Positions 10,801-20,537 of a stretch of 64,000 nt of DNA are shown here, one piece after another; the stretch's first letter is position 1; each line of letters opens with the position of its first letter. The position numbers were made by a program, and so were the translations under genes. The notes beneath the pieces were generated by a model that saw nothing but the letters and a program-made list of their open reading frames with translations, was not told the origin of the DNA and did no database searches. Origin of the DNA: Siniperca chuatsi. Its lineage: Eukaryota; Chordata; Actinopteri; Centrarchiformes; Sinipercidae. The DNA is taken from the NCBI RefSeq assembly GCF_020085105.1, contig NC_058057.1:25741082-25805081 (forward strand). Direction: 5' to 3'.

Positions 10801-13142
10801 GACTCAGTATGAGTCTTAATATAGTTTGCTTGTTACAGCGTTAGATTGGCTCAGTGGATGCAGAAACATGTTCCTTTGCCTTGTAATCAGTGACTTTGTC
10901 TTCTTTACACACTCATTCCAGTTTCACAGGATCTTTGTCAGGCTGCTGCGACCTCTGACCTCTGACATCTTTACTGATGGCTGCATCTCATATTGCTGAT
11001 CAAGAATTTGGGGTCGCTGTCAGTCACTGTGGATGAGACAAAACTACATTTCAAAAATGTCAAAATGAGTTTTTTGATGTTTGGACATCGACAAGAACTT
11101 AAGTAACTATGAGGAAGTGATACTAACCACAGGAAGTAGATGCAGCATCGCTCTACTAAAGCACTACATCTCTTGGAAACCAAAGATAAAGAATTAATCG
11201 TCACACTAACTATGAACATAACAGACATTTTCTCATTTCACTTTATTTTTCATAATTTTCTCAACAGCAACAACTGAATCAACAACAACAGCAACAACTG
11301 AATCAACAACAACAACTGAAAACAGCAGAAAAGTAGGTATCACCACGACAGCGTCTGCAATCGATGCTTCAACAGAACTACAAGGCAGAGTCAACATGTT
11401 TATGTGTCTGTTTCTACTAAATTCACAGTTAGCAAAGACCTGCAGGTAGACAAACCTTTCGAGTTTTCAACCACAGGGGTTATTGTGCACACAGTTTTTG
11501 TAATAAAATTAACAGTTTGATTTGGTTAAAACTATCAAATGAATCTTTAAACACTTTTGTTAAACGCGGTAAACATGAGGTATTTTCTAACTGAACAGTT
11601 TCTTGGGTTGTGTTGTTCCATTCGTGCAGGTGACAAACAAACAGCGACAACAAAATCAACAAGAACAACCACAACAGCAATCAGTGATGCTTCAACAGAA
11701 CTACAACTTAGTAAGTCATCTTTCTCTAGAGTCTCTCTGTCTGTTTGTTCCTTACATTTGAATTGGATTGACTTCGGTTTAGACACAATAACAGAAGAAA
11801 AGTTTCATGAGGAAAAGAAAATGTTCTTTTCCTCCCGCAGCAGATTATGTATTCCTTCAGCTTCTTATCACGATGCAGTATGGGTACGCCATATATTAGC
11901 CCAGTATCCCTTGGAATTACATGCAGATTGTAGACGTGCACACTAACATTCAGACATCTTGAGATATAAGTGACGCATCTTTACTAATAGTTTATTTGTA
12001 CTTCAAATAGCAAATAATCATTTGATCGCGTTTTTAAAAACACATGCACTTCTCTTCTCTTTTAGTCACCTCTTTTAAACAGATCAGAAAGCTACAGCCG
12101 AAATACTTTTCACGTTTTCATTCTCTTTCCAGACTGGTGGAGGTTCAGCATTGTGTCTGCGGGTTTAGCAGCACTCATAATAATCGCTGTGGCCGTCAAC
12201 ATGTGGACAAGAACTAAAGGTGAGAACATTCACAGATCAAACTTAGAAACAGGAAGTTTTGATGAACCTGGATTTTCGCTGTGGAAACTGTAGTCGACTC
12301 TTTCTCTTTTCAGGGAAAAAAACACAGATGGATGAAAACAAAGTGAGTTTTTACGACAAAATAATGAAACGTTTTTACAGTTGGTACTTTACACAGCAAA
12401 CAGTGTTTGTGATGTCTGTTCTTCATTCTGAACTGTAGATATAGATAGAAGGAGAAAAAACACACAGGGCTCACTGTGTTGTACTGAAGTGGTCGCATCA
12501 GCAAAGGATTCGTTGCAGGGAAAAGCAAAAGAAGAAAATATGACAATAAAATTTTTTATATGAATTTAAAATTAGGTGGATGCGAATATTAGGGAAACAT
12601 GACAATATAATGCAGTTCATTACAACACCGACACAAACTACAGCGTCCAAAGACGCCATCGATCTGAATCAACACCTCTTTGACACAGTGTCAATAAAAA
12701 CTGAACATTATGAGTTCCAGATTAAAGGGTCAGTTCACCTAAATTACATCACATCATACAGTATTATCTCACTTAAGCTCTAGCAGCATTAAGCAATGCA
12801 GATATTTATATAGAGAGATAGTCTACATATATACTGTATAGGTTAATTTTCTTTTACTTTAATTTATTTATTGATTTCTTTCTGCATGTCCTTCGTTGCC
12901 GCATCAACACTTCCTCTGTCAGTGGCAGAAACACAGTAACTGATGGTGCGTTCAGGTGCTGTCAGATTATTTCCTACTTCCTTGTGTTAAATGTGGGTCA
13001 GTGCTGTGAAAGTTGTCAGTTACAGTGTGTCAGAGTGAGGGTTTGTTTGTGTTGTGTTCCACAGGTGAATGATGATGAAGATGAAGGTGTGGTGAACTAT
13101 GAAAACTTTGGAGACCCTTCTGCCTCAGTCAGACTCCGCTGA
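7803..13142 (+). CDS. Ig-receptor unit 2: two Ig domains, duplicated Thr-rich stalk, TM, short tail
   Basis: Exons: signal peptide 7803-7857, Ig1 8087-8419, Ig2 8562-8840, stalk 8978-9091, 9353-9433, 11268-11384 and 11630-11710, TM 12133-12219, tail 12314-12342, last exon 13065-13142, AATAAA 13261-13266. Joined phases agree throughout and give about 417 residues with no stop. Ig1 has LPCDNVTDG and VGYYYC; Ig2 has LNCSV and FLTCEV. The stalk is rich in TTT/TES repeats and is probably O-glycosylated. The TM segment is WWRFSIVSAGLAALIIIAVA, followed by a basic stop-transfer, and the tail ends with VVNYENF. A spacer copy (9838-11165) lies in the intron between the two stalk pairs, so the longest isoform is a prediction; transcripts could also skip stalk exons because all are phase 1-1. 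Likely a leukocyte surface receptor of a teleost-expanded family. Ligand unknown. Confidence 0.65.
9353..9433 (+). CDS. Unit 2 stalk exon 2, first copy
   Basis: 81-nt phase 1-1 exon coding DKQTATTKSTRTTTTAISD plus ASTEL. The near-identical second copy is at 11630-11710. Both have a good acceptor (cgtgcag) and donor (gtaagt). Confidence 0.6.
9838..11165 (+). repeat. Array spacer, copy 3, inserted inside unit 2
   Basis: A complete intergenic spacer sits within the gene, flanked by broken intron sequence. It carries the ETS/RUNX promoter (11111-11139) but no signal-peptide exon. At its right edge the sequence jumps to the intron that normally follows the signal exon, sharing ctcttggaaacc. It includes the 78-nt exon-like stretch at 10742-10819 and several AATAAA signals. 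This is the scar of an unequal exchange between array units. Confidence 0.75.
11268..11384 (+). CDS. Unit 2 stalk exon 1, second copy: fused to an Ig1 acceptor
   Basis: The acceptor tract (ttttcataattttctcaacag) is that of the Ig1 exon, but the exon body is the Thr-rich stalk with an added TTESTTTA repeat. The Ig1 and Ig2 exons are missing in this partial unit. The frame is kept because both parent exons begin in phase 1. The donor is GC (caag|gcagag), not GT. Confidence 0.55.
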
Positions 13143-13339
13143 TCAACAACTTCCATATCAACATCAACTCACCAGAGAAAAGACTCCACTGCAGTTAAAT
13201 AACATCATGGAGTCAGTAACAGTCTTCTCTTTATTATATCTGATAACAATATAATCTGCAAATAAAGAAATGTTTACCACTTAATTCTACACTGTGTTTT
13301 GGGATTCCTTCATGTACTAACAGTGTCATAATGGAAAGT

Positions 13340-14631
13340 GAATATTGTTTCCTATGAATGTCCCGCCTCTACTAGTAGCACGACCTCCCTCCTCTTGTCC
13401 ACTTCTAGTAGTAAACCTTCCCTCTGTTGGGTTGAACAGCTCTGTTCTCACTGGGAACTCAAATGTGTCTAAATACAGATAGAAATGCAGCCAAAGTGAC
13501 CTGAGCATGCACAGAAATCTAATAACTCAGGCTACTTTCAGAGGCTTTGGATGCACACGACCACCTACTCTGACCTAATGTGAATGTAAATACATTTCAC
13601 ACATCTATTTATGCCAAACCATTTCCTGTGAAAACAACAGGAACAGAGCTGCTGCTACATATTGTGGAGGCCTGACGCTCTACGTCCCGGCAGTTAAAGA
13701 CGGTTCAGTCTGGACGCTCATCAATGTTTTAACCCTTTGCTGCAACGAGTCTCAGTGACCCCAAACCTTCCAGGGGTTAAAGTAGTTTCCAAAAGAATTC
13801 GATAAGCGCCTCTTTGTCTCGTGTCCTAATAAAGTGTGGACTGTCTGTTCCTGTGAGCCTCATGTGTTTCTGACGTTTATCTGGTCATCATTAGAGGGTA
13901 ACACCTCCAGAGCTCTGCTGCTGCTGTTAACCACATTCTCATCTAAACACTTCCCCTTCAGTTCAAAGATACAATGAGGAACCAGCAGGTCTCAGACCAG
14001 TAAAATGTCATCTTATCTGTGTTCTTTCTTTGCTACAGTATCGCCATGTTGCACCTGGACATCAGGAGTCAAATTCTGGTGGGAGAGGAGTTTGACTCTT
14101 CACCTGTCTGTTCCTGTGTGCTGTCAAACATCATGAATCCTGTCTGTTTGCTAATAAAAACTATCTGAAGAAAACAAGTTGCATTATTGCAAACATTTAT
14201 CTTAACTAACAATCTTCACACCTTCGACTTCCTCTTCTTCTTCTCTTCAGGAGGTGAAACACGTCATTGCCACAAATACACCGCGGGACTGGACACAGTG
14301 TGAACGTGAGACTCAGTATGAGTCTTAATATAGTTTGCTTGTTACAGCGTTAGATTGGCTCAGTGGATGCAGAAACATGTTCCTTTGCCTTGTAATCAGT
14401 GACTTTGTCTTCTTTACACACTCATTCCAGTTTCACAGGATCTTTGTCAGGCTGCTGCGACCTCTGACCTCTGACATCTTTACTGATGGCTGCATCTCAT
14501 ATTGCTGATCAAGAATTTGGGGTCGCTGTCAGTCACTGTGGATGAGACAAAACTACATTTCAAAAATGTCAAAGTGAAAATTTCACAGAGTTTTTGGCTG
14601 TTTGGACATCGACAAGAACTTAAGTAACTAT
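13340..14631 (+). repeat. Array spacer, copy 4
   Basis: Spacer between units 2 and 3, near-identical to copy 1. It contains the intact 78-nt exon-like stretch at 14251-14328 and ends at the unit 3 promoter. Its left edge (gtgaatattg) matches the left junction of the copy inserted in unit 2, suggesting which copy was the donor. Confidence 0.8.
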
Positions 14632-14664
14632 GAGGAAGTGACATCATACTAACCACAGGAAGTA
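14632..14664 (+). promoter_or_regulatory. Promoter motif cluster of unit 3, proximal-A
   Basis: GAGGAAGTG and AACCACAGGAAGT, arranged as in unit 2, about 100 bases before the ATG at 14762. Confidence 0.45.
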
Positions 14665-15259
14665 GATGCAGCATCGCTCTACTAAAGCACTACTTTAGAG
14701 ACTCAGACAGTTGTGAGCACGAGCACAAGAGACAGAAGAAGGAGAGAGACAGAGAATCACGATGGCTGAGTTCAAATGGATTTCTTTATTTCTTATAGCG
14801 GTGCTTCAGTTTACAGGTAAGAATACATATATCACATATATAAATGGAAGGCACACTGCAAAAATAACTTAATCAATATTATTAAAGGTACTTTATTAGC
14901 TACATTTTATTTAACTAAGAAAACAAAATCTGTTGTTTCTAACGTGGTGAGTTTAGTGAACTCTTGAAACTCTTGAAACCACAGATCCCTCCTGTGATAT
15001 GTTTTGTCCTGAAGTTTCTCTTGTATGACGCAAGGAGGAGTTTTGTCATCAGTCAGAGCAACACATTCTCTCCGCATCATCTGTTCGGCTGAGAACTCGT
15101 CTGAAAACACATCAGTGGCTCACGTCCTTTATCTCAATACTGAACCACATCTGGCTTTATGGCTGTTTAGATATCTACAAGAAATTCAGAGATGAAAAGC
15201 TGATGGACTCATACATAAATTCAACAACTGAAAGAATGAAAAAAATATTCAAGTCACTA

Positions 15260-15292
15260 TAAGGAAGTGACACTTTACTAATAACAGGAAGT
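15260..15292 (+). promoter_or_regulatory. Second promoter of unit 3
   Basis: AAGGAAGTGA and ACAGGAAGT precede signal exon B, matching 2418-2450 in unit 1. Its exon has lost the original ATG. Confidence 0.4.
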
Positions 15293-15460
15293 AAATGCTG
15301 CATCGCTCTTAAAGAAGCACTAGTTCAGAGACTTCGACAGTTGAGGCCGTGAGAACAAGAGATCAAGAGACAGAAGCAAGGTGGTTCAAATCAGCTGGAT
15401 TAACATGTCTTTATTTGTGATACTGGGGTTTCAGTTTACAGGTAAGGATATACAAAACAC

Positions 15461-15770
15461 ATTCAATTCAATTCAATTTTATTTACATAGCGCCAATTCA
15501 TAACAGAAGTTATCTCATTGCACTTTTCCTATAGAGCAGGTCTAGACCGTACTCTTTATAATATTAAATACAGAGACCCAACAAATCCCACCATGAGCAA
15601 GCATTTGGCGACAGTGGCAAGGAAAAACTTCCTTTAAGAGTCAGAAACCTTAGACAGAACCAGACTCAATGGTGGGCGGCCATCCGCTGCTGCCGTGTTA
15701 GGTTTTGAGAGAAAGAGGTTTTGAGAGAGAGAGAGGGGTGGAGGCACAATGCAAAGATCACGTAGAATTA
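15461..15770 (+). mobile_element. SINE-like repeat, unit 3 copy
   Basis: Same insertion as at 2619-2925, at the same intron position, with small differences (gagagagagag where unit 1 has a G run). Confidence 0.6.
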
Positions 15771-17404
15771 TTATTATTATTTTTTACATGAATAAAAGAA
15801 ACATACAAAACATTACTAATTGTATTTAAGTAACTAACATTAATTATTATTATATTTATCTCTCATCTTCAACAGCGGTAATTGGACAGAACCCCCCCTC
15901 CTTCATTGCCAGGATTGGAGATGAAGTCACTTTGCCTTGTGAAAATGTGATAAAAAATCAGGATAAATGCGACAGTACTTCTTGGGTTGTCGGTCGTCAT
16001 ATTCGGTCATCAGCACAAGACCTGGTTAATCTTGGGCAGATTAGGAAAAATGAGATTTCCAAAAATAAATCTAACCGACTCAGCGTTACAGCAAAATGTT
16101 CTCTGGTTATAAAAAATGTCAGTCGAGGATGTTGGTCGTTACTCCTGCAGACAGTTCAACAAATTAGGACAACAACAAGGTCCAGATGCTCATGTTCAAC
16201 TGTCTGTTATTAACCGTGAGTATTTACATCATAATGTTTTCAGCTCAAACTGTCTTGTTAGAACAATATACTGAAACATTACAATAATTATGATCACAGT
16301 GATGAAGTTAATTTCACTCTTGTTGTCTTTCTCTCACAATATGTCCATCTTCTCCAGTGGATCAACATCAGAACAGTGATACAGACATCTTGTTCTGCGC
16401 TGTGTTGACGTATGACGGGTGTGAATACACAGTCAGTGGTTGTATGAGGGTAATAAGAATGACTTGGAGACGTCACAGCTTACCTGTTCAGCCACTGTGA
16501 CATTTACAACTCCTCCTCTTGATCAGAAGTCAAACTACTATGAGTTACTGAAGTGTAACGTGACAGATAATAAGAGTGGACAAGTGCTGCTGTGTAATGT
16601 TGGCCTCCAGTCCTCGTGTGAGAAAACAGGTACATTTGGTTTTATTTGATGAATTTTAAGTTTTAAGATTAGAACACTATTCTTTCTCATTTAGTCTCTT
16701 CAGATGGTTAACATGAAGTATTTTATAACCATATCTTGTGTTATTTCATTTCGTATTCATCAAAATCAAAAGGAAGCACATTAGAGGGGAGAAACAAAAC
16801 ATCATCTGCAAAGGATGTGCAAGGTAGTGACTTAACATCTTACATCTCTCTCTCTCTCTCTGTTGCTCCATTTGAAGTCTAAAGTATGAATGGCTGTGGG
16901 TGGAGATAGTCTCTTATCCACATGTCTGAGTCTCAAACCTGGTTGTTTCTCACTTATTTATTAATCGTAATTGTCTTCATGGTGACTTTTGGTACTTTTT
17001 AATCTCTCGTATGTTGGGATTGGATTGAATCTGGAATTAAAAATTAGAAAACAAGCAGTTTTGAAAGGGTTTCATAAGAGGTTGATGAATTTTCTCAAAC
17101 CATAATCAAGACAATGTAGTAAACACAAGTTGTTTTAAGGTTTTATTTTTATGTTGTACTCATATCATGAAAAATGTCAACATCTTATTGTATGCATCTT
17201 CAACATTTAGATGGTTAAATTGCTACTATTTAAAAAAAAACATGCTAAGTAAGATACAGTAAATGTAGAAATAAGGTGACGTTGAACTGCTCACAACAGC
17301 AACATAATCATTGAGAAAAAAAATTTTTTATATTGTCTTCAAATACAAAAAAATAACTGATTTTATTCATACATCTCATTTGTATCCAATATAAAACTGT
17401 TGTA

Positions 17405-17786
17405 GTATGTCAAGCAGGGAAGCAGGGAAAGGACCCAAATGCAGATAGGTAGGCAGAGCAGGTGCAGATCAACCATTTAATGATAAGAAACAAAAAAGGC
17501 TTACACCTATTTCAGGCAGTCCAACAGAGACAACACAATTCAGACAGGGAGCAGACAAGCAGTCTCAAACAAAATCCAACAGTGGACAACGTACAATGAC
17601 AAACTGACACTGAACAAAGGGAAAATACACTCAGGTAGGGAAGACAACGAGACACAGGTGCAACCAATTAGGGCAGGGCAAACAATCAAGACTGGAGGTA
17701 AAAGCAAACAAAGACAAGGAGTAAAACAACAAGACACACAAGGAGAAGAGAACATTTCAAAATAAAACAGGAAATGACAGGACAAA
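17405..17786. mobile_element. Interspersed repeat in the unit 3 intron
   Basis: Near-identical to 4560-4945 and shared by descent through the block duplication. The flanking intron (16630-18130) shows no further exon. Confidence 0.5.
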
Positions 17787-19189
17787 ATCAAAGTAGTAGT
17801 GAATGGTATCTATTCACCTGTACAACTAGATTTGGTATTAAATGTAGATGTGTGCACTAAAGGAAAAACGCCCTTATTTGTCAACTTAAATTGCATCCTA
17901 AATGTTTTTTCTTACCTGATGCATTTTAATTTTGGAGTGATTGAATCATGATTCACCGATACATGAGAAACACATTTGTAACTTATTATTTCCGCTGCCC
18001 CACACAAACCTGCTCCTTAAAATGTCTTTAAACCTGCCAAAGTCTTTCAAATGTATATTGGAAATAAAAATGTGTTTCTGCTCATTTCTTCTAAAACTAA
18101 AACTTTCTTCTCAGACATTATTTTTCTGTTCCACAGCTTGTACAGATTGTTCTGCTCTGAACTACATAATGTTGGTTATGCGTGTGGCTGAACTCCTCCT
18201 AATCACTGCGATTACTGTTCTTCTCATCAGAGCTCGAGGTGAGAAACATTTGTTTGGACTGATTAACACAAACTGTAAGTTTAGAGCTGAAATGTTTCTC
18301 TGTGCTTTATTTCCCAGGGAACCAGAGACCACCTGACGACAACACTGTGAGCTGAAAATAAAAACTGAATGAACGATGTGTAAAACTGAAATGTATATGA
18401 ATGATCAGGGACTGTGAGTCAGTGTAAATGATGATAAGCTGCTGGTGCTAACTGTTCATGTTACTGTAATGCAGGACTGTGAATGTCTCCCTGTTTGTGT
18501 TTGTGCAGGTTTTAAACTCAGTAAGAAGCCGAACAGTGAAGCGTTCTGGTCCAGCAGCCAGTCAGGTAAAGATCAGATCAGACAGTCACTGATGGTGCGT
18601 TCAGGTTCTGCTGATTCATCTGTGAACTGTGTTCAGTTTCAAAACTCCAGCAGTCAGCTGGGAGGAAATTGTGTCAGTTTATATATACTTTTATATAGTA
18701 TATATAGAAAGTACATTTTCATACTATATACTTTTCCCCCTGCATGTCCTTCGTTGCCACATCAACACTTCCTCTGTCAGTGGCAGAAACACAGTAACTG
18801 ATGGTGCGTTCAGGTGCTGTCAGATTATTTCCTACTTCCTTGTGTTAAATGTGCGTCAGTGCTGTGAAAGTTGTCAGTTACAGTGTGTCAGAGTGAGGGT
18901 TTGTTTGTGTTGTGTTCCACAGGTGAATGATGATGAAGATGAAGGTGTGGTGAACTATGAAAACTTTGGAGACTCTTCTGCCTCAGTCAGACTCCGCTGA
19001 TCAACAGCTTCCATATCAACATCAACTCACCAGAGAAAAGACTCCACTGCAGTTAAATAACAACATGGAGTCAGTAACAGTCTTCTCTTTATTATATCTG
19101 ATAACAATATAATCTGCAAATAAAGAAATGTTTACCACTTAATTCTACACTGTGTTTTGGGATTCCTTCATGTACTAACAGTGTCATAA

Positions 19190-20406
19190 TGAAATATTGT
19201 TTCCTATGAATGTCCCGCCTCTACTAGTAGCACAACCTCCCTCCTCTTGTCCACTTCTAGTAGTAAACCTTCCCTCTGTTGGGTTGAACAGCTCTGTTCT
19301 CACTGGGAACTCAAATGTGTCTAAATACAGATAGAAATGCAGCCAAAGTGACCTGAGCATGCACAGAAATCTAATAACTCAGGCTACTTTCAGAGGCTTT
19401 GGATGCACACGACCACCTACTCTGACCTAATGTGAATGTAAATACATTTCACACATCTATTTATGCCAAACCATTTCCTGTGAAAACAACAGGAACAGAC
19501 CTGCTGCTACATATTGTGGAGGCCTGACGCTCTACGTCCCGGCAGTTAAAGACGGTTCAGTCTGGACGCTCATCAATGTTTTAACCGTTTGCTGCAACGA
19601 GTCTCAGTGACCCCAAACCTTCCAGGGGTTAAAGTAGTTTCCAACAGAATTCGATAAGCGCCTCGTTGTCTCGTTTCCTAATCAAGTGTGGCCTGTCTGT
19701 TCCTGTGAGCCTCATGTGTTTCTGACGTTTATCTGGTCATCATTAGAGGGTAACACCTCCAGAGCTCTGCTGCTGCTGTTAACCACATTCTCATCAAAGC
19801 ACTTCCCCTTCAGATCTCTGAGAAAAAGTAACTGAAGTTTGACTCTTCACCTGTCTGTTCCTGTGTGCTGTCAAACATCATGAATCCTGTCTGTTTTCTA
19901 ATAAACACTTTCTGAAGAAAACAAGTTGCGTTATTGCAAACATTTATCTTAACTAACAATCTTCACACTTCGACTTCCTCTTCTTCTTCTCTTCAGGAGG
20001 TGAAACACGTCATTGCCACAAATCCACAGTGGGACTGGACACAGTGTGAACGTGAGACTCAGTATGAGTCTTAATATAGTTTGCTTGTTACAGCGTTAGA
20101 TTGGCTCAGTGGATGCAGAAACATGTTCCTTTGCCTTGTAATCAGTGACTTTGTCTTCTTTACACACTCATTCCAGTTTCACAGGATCTTTGCCAGGCTG
20201 CTGCGACCTCTGACCTCTGACATCTTTACTGATGGCTGCATCTCATATTGCTGATCGAGAATTTGGGGTCGCTGTCAGTCACTGTGGATGAGACAAAACT
20301 ACATTTCAAAAATGTCAAAGTGAAAATTTCACAGAGTTTTTGGCTGTTTGGACATCGACAACGAAAGTCAGAGAGATGGAAATCTAAAACAGACTAAAAG
20401 TCCCTA
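19190..20406 (+). repeat. Array spacer, copy 5, with internal deletion
   Basis: Spacer between units 3 and 4. Around 19805-19840 a stretch of roughly 100 bases present in the other copies is replaced by a short unrelated segment, which removes the first exon-like stretch. The second (19997-20074) remains open. Confidence 0.8.
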
Positions 20407-20440
20407 TGAGGAAGTGACATCATACTAACCACAGGAAGTA
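20407..20440 (+). promoter_or_regulatory. Promoter motif cluster of unit 4
   Basis: GAGGAAGTGACATCA then AACCACAGGAAGT, about 100 bases before the ATG at 20538, as in units 2 and 3. Confidence 0.45.
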
Positions 20441-20537
20441 GATGCAGCATCGCTCTACTAAAGCACTACTTTAGAGACTCAGACAGTTGTGAGCACGAGA
20501 ACAAGAGACAGAAGAAGGAGAGAGACAGAGAATCACG

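Larger units (their letters stand above)
14762..19000 (+). pseudogene. Ig-receptor unit 3, close copy of unit 1, disrupted
   Basis: Exons: signal A 14762-14816, signal B 15381-15441, Ig1 15876-16215, Ig2 16358-16629, TM 18137-18238, tail 18318-18346 and 18509-18565, last exon 18923-19000, AATAAA 19119-19124. The lesions differ from unit 1. The start codon of signal B is GTG (an in-frame ATG follows 8 codons later). Two bases are missing in Ig1 near 16119 (GTCAGTCGAG for GTCACAGTCGAG), which removes the D-x-G-x-Y-x-C motif and leads to an early stop. One base is missing in Ig2 near 16433. The TM and tail frame is intact (RARGNQRPPDDNT, then VLNSVRSRTVKRSGPAASQ). Probably a pseudogene. Confidence 0.75.
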
